From positions 372,001-436,000 of the forward strand of contig JALRMH010000021.1 in NCBI GenBank assembly GCA_026119935.1: 64,000 nt of DNA, given 5' to 3'. Position numbers and translations under genes: made by a program. Origin of the DNA: Endothia cerciana. Taxonomy: Eukaryota; Ascomycota; Sordariomycetes; Diaporthales; Cryphonectriaceae. The notes below the pieces were generated by a model. That model did not search any database. It was not told the DNA's origin and saw only the letters and a program-made list of their open reading frames with translations. The number at the start of each line of letters is the position of its first letter. Position 1 is the first letter of the stretch. Of this stretch, positions 21,257 through 34,399 are shown one piece after another.

Positions 21257-23541
21257 GGTGGGCGAACAAAAATGGCCTTCTCGGTGCGATAAGGTCTGGA
21301 GTTGTGATGTCAAAAAGAAACAGATTTCATCCACTCAGATGAAGAGATAGTCGTCGAGATATAAAAGGCTGCTCCAGACGAGGACGCGACATAGCCAGAT
21401 ATTTTGGCAGCCTCAAGATACGAGTTGTAGTTAGCTCGACGCTGATGATGCTGATGGTGGCTCAACTCTGGGTTGTCTACAGAGGGAAGGTCTGCTGGGA
21501 GCAAGTCGACCGGACATAACGGAGTTGCTATCAATACGATTCGAGGTTAGCGCCCAAGCAGAGGAAGAAGCTAACCTCGAATCGTATTGGCAGGGCGACT
21601 TCGGGACGGCGATCGTGTACGTCCCGTTCCGCGTGGGCCCTGTGCTGAGTTCGTTTTATACGTAGTGTAGTAGCATATTTGTATCATACGCTACGCGTGT
21701 ATGTTTCACGTTCTGTCATAAAAGTGACAAAGTCCATCCTCCCAATGCTCACATGCTCGCTCCCAAGCGAGATCCGACTCACTCTGCCCCCGTGCAGGCT
21801 GTGCCTTTCCGACCGGGTTCTTTAGTGCAAGTCGTCAGCACGGAGAGCTCGGCTGCTCCCAGTGTCAGGAAGTGTCGACTTAACCTATGACAACGCTGTA
21901 CAGGGTATGTATAGTCATATTTCCCAGCCGCAGACTTGTAAAGTTTGAGCCAGAGTGGTAGGCTCAGTAATGGTCTATCCGTAACTTCGCGACCGATCGG
22001 ATCGGCCACGCCCTGCAGGTCAGAGTATGTAGATCAGAGTGACTGCGGGATAGACGCCGAAGTCTTAGCCGCCGTTGCTGTCTATCGCGCCGCCATAGTC
22101 ACATCCTTCTAGAACGTCTGTACGCAGGTCGGCGTGCACGCGAAGACCCACTGCCCAGATTGATGCGCTGGCAGGCAAGGTGGGTTGTGATATCAGCCCT
22201 GGTCGACAACAACTGCGGTTAGATACGTTTTGTGCTGTATGTGCATAATACACGTGGCCCTTAGCGAGCACAACAAAGGGCTTTGGAGGGGCATGGCATC
22301 ATAATGAGAGGGTTAGCCTTGAAGGATGATGGATTTAGTCGTGGATATGATCGCGTTACGAATATGTATCGGATTCTGGTTTGTGAGGTTGGCAGTGGAC
22401 CCTGTAGACAAAAAGAACCCTGCCCAAACATCGATCAGAGGCTCCTTTACGGCACTGCCGCCAAGGGGCTGGCAAGATCCAATGTGGAGGATGGCCTCGC
22501 TCGTCCAGGTTTCACCTACACAGTCCCCATTGAGCAGGTAACAGCAGCGGTGACAACCTGCGTTATTGGCTAGGAAGCACAGCACAGCCAGACTGGTGAT
22601 ACAAGGCTGCAGTACTCATGATTCCCGATCTGGCACATGAACAACGAGTACTGGCATGAGTTGCTTCCTGACACAAATCACAGCTGGGACTTACCCTTGA
22701 AATGAAGTAAGTTCGCTCTCTCATCCTGAAGGAGCGCTGTGCGGTGGACCTATGCTTCGGTTGAGCCTTCATCGCGAAGTATTTCCTCTGGTCACCAGGC
22801 GGTGAGGGGGGCCAAAGGTGCAAAGATGTTCCCATATTGAGCTCTAGGCAAGGTTAAGAATCCTAGGAGGAAGCGAAATGCAAGCTGCGGTGCACACGCT
22901 ATTACTTCGCTTCACTCACGTGCCTAACCCCTCAATATTGCCTGTGAGAGTTGCATGGACTGCAGTGAGAACAAGAGATACATTTCGAATCTCAGCCGCC
23001 CAGCACAACCGAAACCAAGCCTGGTCCGGACGCGTGCAGCAGCTTTGGCCGGCCCTCGCTGCTGACCACCTAAACACAATTCCTCATGGTAACTAATCGG
23101 GTGGTCGGACGCACTGCTTACTACCTACGCCATCGGCCAGATACCAATTGTACCGGTCTGTCGGCCGTCCTAGATTGTATTCTATACAGACGCAAGAGTG
23201 TTAGCTTAGCTTGCTGTGCTTATTGTATCCAATTACGAGGTCTACCGGCATGTGCCCACCAAAAGGACTGTTGGGCGGATGGACGGGATGCCCACGCCGG
23301 CTCTAGGGCTCCTCCTGTGGAGTCGATAGGATGATGACTCTGCATAAGATGGATTGCCATCCTTACTCATACCTTCAAGACCGAATCTGGGGCAATGATA
23401 AGGGTCCGCAAGGGGCCCACGCGCTCTCGATGCGACCTAGATATATCTCCAATGAGGACCCAGTTGTCCTACCACGTCCGTAGTTGTGCTTCGGGATCCG
23501 GCATATGCAGCAATCACAGAGAACTTTTAACCAGTGACGCG
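21257..23541. promoter_or_regulatory. Intergenic region between divergent ketoreductase and AfoA-type regulator genes
   Basis: No gene is recognised in this 2.3 kb. It must hold the promoters of both flanking genes. It contains a perfect 20-bp inverted repeat at 21532-21589 and several CGG/CCG triplets (for example near 21510, 21995, 23025 and 23107) without a clear CGG-N5-CCG pair. Confidence 0.5.
21532..21589. repeat. Perfect 20-bp inverted repeat with 18-nt loop
   Basis: The left arm (21532-21551, beginning CAATACGATTCG) is the exact reverse complement of the right arm (21570-21589, ending CGAATCGTATTG). The spacer is 18 nt, purine-rich. It lies 276 bp upstream of the ketoreductase start codon. 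It may be a hairpin, a minimal inverted-repeat element or a binding site. Confidence 0.9.
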
Positions 23542-25784
23542 ATGCCGGACCAAAATAACAGACAGCAGCCAGGCACTGCATGCGAGGAATGCAGAAAGAG
23601 GAAGCTGCGTTGTGATCGTGGTCGGCCCACGTGCGGGACATGTTTTAAGAATGGCATTCCATGCGAGAGGAGTACGAAGCGTCTACCGAGGGGTCCGAAG
23701 AAGGGTTTCCTCAAAGATCTGCGTACCCACATAGGTGCGTCAATGCGAACCCCCCAGCTCCATGTCGTTCGAGATGCTCAGTACATGAAGGGGAACAAAG
23801 TTCACACAAAGAAGGCACAAAGCTGATTCGTCGCCAAAGAAACCCTGGAAGAAAGATTACTTGAGCAGACTAGAGGCGATGCTGAAGATGCGTCAAACCT
23901 CAGTGGTGGCCTTCAACGAAAAGCGGAAAATGGGAGTGACGGCGACAGCATGCAATGGGCTGTCCGGAGAGCAAGCAGGCGGACGTCCAGCAATGACCTC
24001 AGCGGCATATCGGAGAAGAGCCCAGGTCGGGGCTACTCACCCTGCCCTACGACGCCACTGAACTCCCGTGGCACATTTTTAACGGGATGGGTACGGGCTG
24101 ATCTGTAAGTCAAGCGGGCAAAAACGTCAGGAGGACACAGGCTGACCGATGCTTAATTGGGAAACCAGAGACCAGCTCTACTTTGACAGAGGTAGGAGAT
24201 CCAGCTCCATCAGCACTTGCAACGTTGTTGACAGAGTTCCAGCACATCCCATAGTGCCTATTTTGAACAAGGCCCGCTACTTCTCCTGGGCGTCCACCGA
24301 CGACGCGACAGCCTGTGGAGGCTACCGTCTGTGTCTACAGAATGCGATGTGGACATTAGCAATGGCTATGTCCTCGCAGTTTGAGAGTATGCGAGAATCC
24401 ATGTATCGGGAGACCCGGCAGATGCTCGAGGAGCGCGAGGACGAGGAACATGATATGTCCCAGCACCATCTTGAGCAGCTACAGGCATGGCTCCTCTTGA
24501 CACACTATGAATTCCTCCGCTCGAGCTATCGCCGAGCCTGGATCAGTGCCGGGAGGGTCTTCCGGCTTGTACAGCTGCTGAAGCTGCACGAGGTCGACAG
24601 CCCGCAAGCCAGCATCATGCAAGCATTCGACTCGTCTGCAGATGACAATGTGACCGCCGAAGAGAAGAGACGCGCCTTTTGGTCTAGCTAGTAAGTCTTC
24701 CTGAGTGAGAGACAAAAGGTGGAGAAACGGAAGATTGGATGGCTAACAGCGAGTCTAGTTGTCTCGACCATGCAATCAGTCCAGACAAAGGACTTCCTCT
24801 GACACTGACAGAAGAAGCCGTAAGTGTGTCTGTTCAAGCGGTCGACCGTCCATTCAACACGCCCTGTTAAGAGATTGTGTGAGATCCGTGATCTGACCAT
24901 CAGCGAAACGCAGATCTGCACCCGCCTCCCAGTGTCAGACCTAGACTTTCAGAGCGGGAACTCTGTCCAGTGCTGCTTCCTACCTGAGGCACTGGTGTCC
25001 AGGTCTGGGCTGTACAGCTCGTTCTCACAGCTGGCCGGTAAGACGTCTCGTTTCCTGAACATGTTGTGACACTCGCTGACCATGTTGATTGTCGACAACA
25101 GAAGCTGCCATGGTGGCAACAATAGGCGGGCGAGCCTACTCACATTGCAACGCGTCCAGTGTCGAGCAGCTCTATGGGAACACCAAAAGTTTCTGGGAGC
25201 GACACGACTGGATTGACAGCCTTCTGGTGAACCGTATGGCGAACTTGACCCAAAGCTACTCTTCCTCCTCGCTTTATGCGGACCCGCTCCTTTTGCAGGC
25301 ACATGTCTCTCTTCAGACAGGAATCCTTTACATGTACAAAATCACAGAGCCGCTCATGATGCAAGAGGATTCCACGTTCCAGGTGCTTGAGTATCAGAAG
25401 CGAGCAGCAGCAGCTGCACACGAGATCTCTCTTGTCGCCAGGGATTATGCGCGGCTGGGCTTCTTTAAGGTGTGTCCCCCGATGAGTGCATCAGGGCGTG
25501 CCAGAGCTTCGCTGACATGTCATAAGTCCTGCATTTTTATGCCCATAGCAATATACACGGCGGCCGAGTATCTAACATTACAGCGACATTCCAGTTGTTT
25601 TCTTCCGGCCACAGACGAGGAACAAGAGCAGGAGCAGGAAACAATCAAGGCAGACCTCTCCAGCTGCGTCGAGGCCTTGGCAAGGGTGTCCGACGTAAAC
25701 CATCTTGCGGCACATTACTCGCATATGCTAAACAGAAGCGACGACATGATGGATATGGACAATAAGAGTACCACTTCCCTGTGA
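23542..25784 (+). CDS. Zn2Cys6 transcription factor (AfoA-type cluster regulator)
   Basis: Nuclear regulator, probably the pathway activator. Eight exons: 23542-23734, 23840-24104, 24169-24191, 24237-24690, 24759-24819, 24914-25037, 25102-25469 and 25527-25784, giving about 581 aa with consistent phases. The binuclear zinc cluster has Cys at 14, 17, 24, 31, 34 and 41 (CX2CX6CX6CX2CX6C), followed by a basic linker RLPRGPKKGF and a coiled-coil start ETLEERLLEQ. The middle region carries the family hallmarks ADLDQLYFDR, PIVPILNKARYFSW, LEQLQAWLLLTHYE, AGRVFRLVQL, EEKRRAFW and ICTRLPVSD. The third exon is only 23 nt. The last intron (25470-25526, 57 nt) is a multiple of three without stops, so its retention would also be readable. 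It is convergent with the NR-PKS. Confidence 0.88.
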
Positions 25785-26344
25785 AGTTCTAAAAGAGAGT
25801 GTAGACATTCACATGGAGCAAATCCAGAATAATAGATGTAGACTACCCGGCTCTCACCAAGCCCCGTTGAATCAAAATCTCACCATAAGGGAAACATTTT
25901 TTGGGGACTCTGCTCGCCGCGAAATCGAAGACGAATCATCTTTGGACTCCGAGGTGTTTGTTATTGACATGCGGGAATAGCGTGAGACTCGCCCCTCAGT
26001 ATTGTTCCGCTTCTCTCTTACAGTAGGATTGTCCAGGTAAATGGTAAGGAGAAGGGTATCTCCCCCGGAAGGTTGCGGAGGGGCATTTAACCTTGTCTTA
26101 TTTCATCGCTGGACTTCGCGCCGCCGGTCCCCTTTCCGGCCTTGTGGCCCTCTCTCTTCTAGAGTTCCCGTGCTTCCCACAGAGCATCGACGTATCACCC
26201 TCGACTACAGCTTCAACTCGAGCAATAAAAACTGTATTCGTCAACGCCGTCTATATGCTGCAGTGTTTGGCTATCCTTCAAAAGTGATCTATCCGTGCAG
26301 AAAGACTTTATCGACATTATCGCGTGGTAAATGCAGCTGCACCC
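25785..26344. other. Intergenic, 3' flanks of convergent genes
   Basis: 560 bp between the stop codons of the regulator and the NR-PKS. No coding motif is seen; C/T-rich stretches occur around 26010-26160. Confidence 0.6.
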
Positions 26345-29300
26345 TTACTGTTCCCTCAAAAACCCAGTGCTCTTCCAGGTCTCTATGTATTTGGCGACCA
26401 GCTCGGGACCCAATGACCTCTCGTTCCGCAGTGTCTTTGAGTGCTCCTGGGCGTGGAGTGTGTCCAAGATGAGATCCCCACACGACATCCTGATGAAATG
26501 TCGTTCGAGGAAGTCGGCCAGGCCCACAGCAGGATTCTCCTCGGCAGATGTCGGATGTCTCCGGACCCGCTCCAACCATTCCGTAAATGGCATGATGTTC
26601 ATCTGTGGAACATTGAGTAGCTCTGCTAGGAGCGCTACCATATCTCGCCATGGCTGACGCGCAGGATTCTCGATATGGTAAACTGCGTGTGCCGGCTCTG
26701 CACCGAGCATCAGTTCTCCAAGCGTGGCGGCCACGTCGTCCACTGGGCACCAGGAGAGCGTCTGCAAAGGTAATGTGAGCGACCGATCCCAGAATCCGGG
26801 AGGAGGACTGACTTACCCCTTCAAAGTCCGGCAGAGCCCTCACGGTCTGCGAGGACTTGATCAGAAAGGCGAGATGCTCCACTGGGTTCCAGTAACCACT
26901 AGAGGTGGACCCGGCGATCTGGCCAATGCGTACCACCATCGGCCGGAATATCTCCGGGAACCGATGAAGCGTCACGTCCAACATTTTCTCACACACGAGC
27001 TTCGCGTCGCCATAGCCATTGGGTAACACCGATTCAACTCCAACCCTCCCTTCAGGCGCCCGTGCGCGCCCTGACCACAGCGGATAGTAGCCCGTTGTAG
27101 CGACTGTACACATAATGTGTTAGCTCTTCTTCTCAAGCCGGTCTTGGTGATCGGTGACGAGTTGGAGATCAACATACTCGACGACACAAACAAGAAGCCG
27201 ACCTTGTCGGTCTCGGATCCCAACCCAGAATGTGCCCTCTTTCGGGCTCCACACTCGGCCGCCAGCTCCACCAGGTTGCGCATAGTCCGGAACTGAGGCT
27301 CGAAGGCCTCGACAGCACGGGACAGGCTCATGGGCCACGCATTGTGCACGATGTGGGTCACCGTTGCGGCGAGCTCTGCATATTCTTGCTCACCGACCCC
27401 CAACCACTGCTTACTCGTGTCTCCGGCCAAGACCTTAAGCTTCGCCAGCTCCCCGTCTGATAGCTGCACCCCGCGCGATGCCAGCGCCGCCAGCTGCCGT
27501 GTCTCGCTCTCTGTGCTGACGCTGCGCCTGTTAAGGCACACGACACGGCTGACATTGGGCAGTCTCGCAAAGTGCTCCACTAGGTGCGACCCGAGACTGC
27601 CGGTTGCTCCCGTGATCAGCACACAGTCGCCGGCGCCGGCGCCGGTGCTGATGCCACGGGCGCCGTCCAGAGCCGATGGGGCGGGGACGGCGAAGCCGGC
27701 TGTGTGCTTGGCGACGAAAGCATCTACTGCTGCTTGGCGCGCGGCCTGGTCAGCTGAGAGGCTCGCAGCAGGAGGAGGGAGGGATGGTTGCTGTACCCGT
27801 TCGCCGTTGATCTGGCCTGGAGTCGAGGCCGTGCCGATGATGATGCGCTGGATTGCTGCTTCCGGCTGCACACCGTCCGTCCAGTCGACGTGGCCGTAGC
27901 CGACCGACCGCATCGTGCGGTCCCACACCTCGGGTGGCTGCAGGGCGTGGCGGCGCCCGTCGTTGAAGAGCCACCAACCCTCGATGAGGCCAAAGACGAG
28001 GTCGATCCAAGGGATCGTCTGCGTCATCTCCAGCATCATCAGCGCGCCGTCTGGCCGCAGCAGCCGGTGGATATTCTTGGTAGACTCCGCCAGACTGTGC
28101 GTGGCGTGCACACAGTTGGTGGCCAGGACAATGTGCTTGCTACCGAGGAGGTCTGCGGACGGGTTCTCGATGTCCAGAACCTGGAAGTTCATGAACTTTT
28201 TACCCTTGAAGCGCTTGCGCGCCGCAGCCACGAGAGAGGGTGACAGATCCGTCACCGTGTACTTGAACGGCACACCGAGACCCTCCAGGACCGGGATGAG
28301 ATTAGCGGTTGTGCCTCCAGTGCCGGCCCCCATCTCGAGGATCTCGATGGGTCCGGTCTGCTTGGGAAGGCGGAGGAAGAATTCGCGAAGCAGGTGCTCT
28401 ATCTGCTTGATCCATGCAACGTTGATGGGCGATTTGCCGTACATGCCGGACACAATCTCACGGCCCTCGGCCGAGGCGAACACGAGCTGCAAGCCGTCGG
28501 CCTTTCCAACCAGGCAGTCTGCGAGCTTGCAGCCCGTCAGGTATGTCAGCCTGTGGTCGTATGCATGGATAGGATTCTCCGCAATAAGCTCCTCTAGCAG
28601 TGTCGCGGCTGACTTCTTGGGGGCTGGCTTCTCAGTTCGTATGATCTTGGAGTCCTTCAGCTCGACCAGACCGCTCGTTTGGAGCAGGTCGTAGATAAAC
28701 TCGACGAATTGTTCATGTCGGGCCAGGTACTCGATCCGCTCCACCACCTGGCCTGGCTTCGCATCACGCAGCGAACAGCCCAGCTGCTCGAACCCGTCGA
28801 GGATGTGCACGACGCACAGCTCATCGGACTTCGGCAGGATCTCACTCACGTAGTTGGCCAATCCATTCTCCTCGATGAAGCGGTCGGTGGCCTTCTTGGT
28901 GTCCTCGAAGGCGTCGAGGAGGACAGACACCGGAATGGCGACGTCCTCATCCGCGTCACTCACGTGGCCGTTCACACCGTTGGTATAGCCGTTGACCCCA
29001 TTGGCGCTTCCGTTGACGTGGACACCGTTCTCACCACTGGTCTGTGCTGGCTCTTCATCATCGTCATCTTCTACCTCCTCGACGGGCTCATCGCCCGCTC
29101 CCGTAGCCTTATTGATGCAGGTGATGAGGCTCTGGAAGTCGGTGACGTCCAGCAGGTCAGACATCTCGAGTTTGCATCTGAACAGGTTCTGAACCTCGGT
29201 TGCCAATTCCATGCCCATCAGGGAATCGATGCCGAGGTCGACGAGCTTCGAGTTGAGCTGTACCTCCTCTGGTTCTAGACCCGAGAGGTTGCACACCAAG

Positions 29301-32300
29301 TCTCGAACTTGGCCTGTGATATCTGGCCGTGTCGACTTTGCTTTCTTAGCCTTCTTCTCCTTCTTTGGCTTAGAGTGGCCGTTCACAACCGGCTCGGAGT
29401 GGTGGTAGCCGTTGACCTTTGGCATTTCAAGAGACTGAGACGTGGGCGCCGCAGGGCGAGACGGGGGTGCCACCTTTCCGCCGGAAAGACGCGTCAGGAG
29501 CTTGCCCATGCTGGCCCGCGCAACGCGCATGTAGTGAATCCCCAGGATGACCTCGGACAGCTGGCCCGTCTCATGGTCAAAGACGAAGACATCGCTGATG
29601 CATTCTGAATCCGAGGGGCGCGAGTGGCACGCAAGCACATCCCAGATGACTGGGCGCACGTCGTCGTCCAATTTCGGCGACCGGATCCAGCCGTCTATGC
29701 GGTCCGAAATGAACATGTCCTCATCAGTGTTGTCGGTCATGCTGTTGAGGTAGATCCCAGCCACCTGGCAGAAACCGTCGGCGAGACCCAGGTCGAGCCA
29801 CTTGTCACTGCTGTGCGCCTGCTTGACTCGCCCTGCGGATTCTGTTCCGCGGCATGCCAGTCTTTGTAGGCCTCGGTACGTCTGGTGTTTATACTGAACG
29901 ATATGCGAGAAGGCTCTGTAAATGTTTCGGTTGCCCACAATAGCGCCCTCAGCCGTGTTGCCGTCGAGGAGTGCAAGACTCCTCTCGTGCTGGACCAAGC
30001 GCTGGTACCGCAACATCTCCTGCTGGAACTCCTGTGCAGGCTTGAAGTCTGTGCAGCCTGTTACGAAGAGGGTTGCATTCGATGCGCCAGATGCGCTTTC
30101 GCCGATTATTTTCCAAGTCCAGGTGTTTGTATCGGCCTGTCTCTCGGCATCCAGCCAGTACGACTTCGAGCCATCCATCACCATGGGCGAGTGGCTCGTC
30201 ATGCCCTGCAGCTGAGGCTTGAGCCGCTCGCACTTCGGATCGCCAGTCAGGCTTGCCAGCGCGTCGATCGCGATGACGAGCTGGTACGTGCTCGGGCAGA
30301 TAGGCGCGGCCTCAGCGATCACGTGCGAGGAGACATACTTCTCGTACTCCGCCGTGTTTGTGTTGACGCGGAATCGCGCCTTCAGCTCCTGGCTGTCCTG
30401 ATATCCCATGAACGTCCAGATGCCATTGGAGATCCCAGCCAGTGGAGCTTGGGGTGAAGGAGCCTCCAGCATGCCCTTGATCGGCTTCTTCAGCTCCATC
30501 CAGTGTCTGGCCTTCTCAAACTGATATGGAGGCAGAAGATGAATAGGATACTCGGCAGACTGGCTAGCGTGATGTGCCCAGAATGACACGGCTAAGCCTG
30601 CCTCCCAGAGGCTCGTGGTAGTCTCCGTCAGATACCTGAAGGCATTGTTACCTGTGATGTTGACTGCTTGGAAGAGCGAAGACTTGGGTGATCCGAGAGC
30701 CCGGCCAGCCATCATCGTGATGGTGGAGTTGGACCCCGCCTCGAGCCAGATGCAGCCTTCGGGGTGCTTCTGCGCGAGTCTGTGGACGGCGTGGTTGAAG
30801 TAGACCGGGCTCCTCATATGTGCTGACACGAAGTCCACGGTCAGAGGAGACGTCGCTTCCTCGTCGGGGATAGCCCGTTCCAGCGGGATGACTGGGTCAC
30901 GGAGGATGAGCTCGCGGCCGAGCTTCTGAAGCTCAGGCACGATGGCGTCGACCAGTGTCGAATGGAAAGCATGGGAGACGTCCAGCCTCTTCGTTCTGAT
31001 GGAGGTCGAGTAGGCGCTGCTGTTCGTGGCAGTTTCCAAGACCGTGTCGATTGCGGCAGCCGAACCTGCCAGGGTGAAGCTTCGGGGCCCGTTGAAGCAC
31101 GCGATGGTGGCAGCAGCCTCACTCGGGTCCTTCTCGCCGGCCTCCGCCAACAAGTGCTGGACATCTTCGAGGTCGGCCTCGACAGCCATCATCGCTCCAC
31201 GCTCGGCAGGCCAGTGGTCCCGGATGATTCCCGCACGGCCGGCGATGAGTCTCATGGCATCCTTGAGCGACAGAACGCCGGAGACGCACATGGCGGTGAG
31301 CTCGCCGAAGCTGTGTCCAACGACGGCGGCAACATTCACGCCACAGTCGATCCAAGCCTTAGCGCAAGAGTATTGCATGGCAAAGAGAGCAGTCTGGAGA
31401 CAGACCGTGTCACTAATGGGCGTCTTCTGGAAGATGGTCGGGTAGATGCTCTCAAGTCCGAGTGATATGCAGATGTCGTTGACCTCGTTGAGGTGTGTGC
31501 GCAGGACCTTGATGGAATCATACACATCGCGGTCTAGGCCGACAAAAGTCGAAATCTGGCCACCAAAGCAGAGGACCACGGGCCGCGAATCCTGGCGACG
31601 GGGAGCGGGAATGACCGTCTTTTTCCCGTTGACGAAGCCAGCCAATGTCGCCTCAAAGTCCTCTACAGAGCCGCTGCTGAGAATGAGGGATTGTGGCAGG
31701 TTTCGGTTGGACTGGCGAGACACCTGGAAAGACAGATCTGCGAGGGTGGGCGCAGTGCTGGCTCCCTTTTGGGAGGCGATTAGGCCCAGCAATCGCGTGG
31801 CGTACGCCCGAAGGCTGCGTTCGTCAAGGCCGGTGAGCCAGAATGGATATTTGGCATCTTTAAGCGTGGAAGCGATGGCCCGGTCTGCGGCCCCTGCTCG
31901 CGGGCCCTGTGTGATGACTAGGGAAGCATTGGAGCCTGATGCGCCGTAATTGTTGATGAGGGCAGCTCGGTATTCGGCATCCCAAGGCCTCACGCTGGTC
32001 GGGATCTCGATGTTGTCTGCCGGTGTCGCGTGTATTGCTGGGTTGATGGTCTTGAAGGAGGCCTGTGGAGGAATGGCTCCCTTGATAATCATAAGCAGAA
32101 CCTTGAGCAGGGCGACGATGCCGGATGCGGACTCGGAGTGGCCAAGCAGACCCTTCACGGAGCTCAGGGCCAGCGCGCTGCCTCCGGGGCGGTTGGGACC
32201 ACCAAACACGCGACGTACGCTATCGTACTCGGCCGGGTCGCCAACCGGAGTACCAGTGCCATGTGCCTCGACGACAGACACTTGCTTTGGTTCAAGTCCG

Positions 32301-34399
32301 GCGCGGTTTACCACGTCTCGGAAGAGCCCAGACAGTGACGGTGCGTTGGGAACTGTAATAGCGGTGCAGTTCTCGTTCTGGTAGACGCCAGACGATGCGA
32401 CGATACCAAGAATCTGATTACCGTCCGCGATGGCTGTTGAGAGCTTCTTGAGGTAGACAGCTCCAACTGCCTCGGCTCGGCAGTATCCATCAGCGTCAAT
32501 ATCGAAGGGCTTGCACTGTCCCGTCGTGCTTAAAAAGGACGCCCCCGCCAAGTTCTGGAACCACTCGGGGCTCGTCATCACGTTCACGCCGCCCGCCAGC
32601 GCGCCCGAGCACTCGCCCGACAAAATGGCTCGGCAGGCCGTGTGGATAGCGACGGCTGATGAAGAACAAGCTGTGTCAATGGTCAGGCCCGGCCCTGTCC
32701 AGCCAAAATAATGGCTGATCTTTCCGGCCGCAAAGGACTTCAGATTCCCTGTGGCCGCGAAAGCACCGGCGGGATGGCACGCGATATTGTTCTCATAATC
32801 GACAAGACCAACACCGACGTAGCAGCCGATGTGTTTATCCTCAGTGGGATTATTGAAGTACCCTGACTGCTCGATGGCCTGGTAGGCGGCCTGCAGTATC
32901 AAGCGGTGCTGTGGGTCCGTTGATGCCATTTCGCGTGGGCTTTTCTTGAAGAACTTATGGTCGAACGTATCATAATCGTCGATGAAATTCCCGTACCACT
33001 TGCGTTGTGGGTCTGCCTCACGCCATGCCGTCTCGAAGAAGAAGCGGTCGGATGGTGCCTCTTTGTGCTGCGACTTGCCAGCGCACAACACATCCCAGAA
33101 GCCCTCGAGGTCGGGCGCTCCCGGAAGCAAACAGGACATACCAACCACGGCGATGGCCTCTTGATCGACCTCCGATGAAAGTACGTTGGCCAGTCGCTCC
33201 GCCTCGGCTGCCTCGTCTAAGCTGCTGATCTGCACCAGACGCGAGCCGAGCTTGCGCGACAGCCAGCCTGGCACGCAGCGTTCCAGGCCAAAGGATACGG
33301 CAGACTTGGGTGTTGGCAAGCCCTTGAAGGCCTGCTGCCAGTTGGCTTGCTCCGTCAGCATTGAGCGCACCACTTTCTGGTGAAGCAAGCCGGCCGTGAC
33401 ATAGTCGCCTCCCGAATCGAACCGTGTTGGCAGCACCAGCTCGGCGGCGTTGGGAAACTGGAAGGCTGGGCACTTGTCGGCGAAGCGGATCAGCGACTCC
33501 GCTATGCCGGTATTCTGCGCGTTATGGAAGCTGCCGCGCAGGCTCAAGCCGGTTGTGACCAGGCCGAGGCTCTTCAGGCGTTCTTGCAGAGCTGATGTGT
33601 CGGCCTTGCGGCAGGTTATTGTGGCCCGTCGCTCATCTGAGATGACTGAGCGGTATGCCTAGAAATAACACATCGAGGTCAGTCTTATTTCCATGCTTCT
33701 CGTTGAATCTTTTGCCTGGACTGCTTTTGCTCTATCTCCAAGCAATATGATGGAGCTTCATCTTACCTCAGGGTATTCTGGCAGCACTGTTTCAAGTGCA
33801 TTATCCAAATCGGCTGAAGTCCATGCTGCCGAGAGCACACTCCATTTCCCCTGGCCTTCACCATCAATATCCTGGGTGTCGACAAGCGCGCCGATGACCA
33901 TGGCTAGGCGCACTGCCACCGCACCGAACCTTTGGAGTTGAGCATCGTTTGCAGCACTCGAGATGGCAGCCGCGCTCAAGATTCCAGTGCACAAGCCCAA
34001 AGTTTCGCTGCTGTGTTGGCTCGGAGCAGCGCCAGTCCGTTCCTTGAAGGTCCAATACTGCGCTAGGTGAGTGATGACAACCAGCGGCGTTAACAGGATG
34101 TTAGGTAGCGGAAAGGCGTCTGAGCCCTGTGGAAACACGCCTGTTCGCAACCACTCGTCAAGGCTGTCGAGGAGCTCTCCGCCGGCATAGCCATGAAGTT
34201 CGGGAATGGACTCTGCGACGGCGTCCCACTGGTGTCGTAGATCTGCGAGTACGTCGGGCACCCAGTGTAGGGCTGGACGGGCGAGGATGGCGGACCGCAG
34301 CTGACTTGCCGTCTCCTGAGTGAAGTCCAGCGCCTGTGATCCGAAGATCAAAACTGAGTTTGTACCCATCCTCTCGCGTTGAGGCGACGTAGTGACCAT
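26345..34399 (-). CDS. Non-reducing polyketide synthase with reductive release (SAT-KS-MAT-PT-ACP-CMeT-R)
   Basis: Iterative PKS that should build a C-methylated aromatic polyketide and release it as an aldehyde using NADPH. Exons: 34399-33767, 33658-27178, 27103-26817 and 26761-26345, about 2,605 aa. SAT: active-site GLCTG with Cys 137. KS: Cys in DTACSSSAVAIHTAC near 540, EAHGTGTPVGDP near 674. MAT: GHSFGE near 995. PT: His in SSHVIAEAAPICP near 1322 and Asp in GLADGFCQVAG near 1504. ACP: LGIDSLMGMEL, Ser near 1689. CMeT: LEMGAGTGGTTANL near 1987. R: VLITGATGSLGSHL near 2227 and YGDAK near 2404. There is no thioesterase. This order is that of azaphilone/asperfuranone NR-PKSs (AzaA, AfoE, MrPigA). 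The ATG at 34399 is chosen; an in-frame Met lies 10 codons downstream. An Asn/Gly-rich linker (about 1755-1775) separates ACP and CMeT. The intact SAT could accept an HR-PKS chain or acetyl. Confidence 0.95.
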
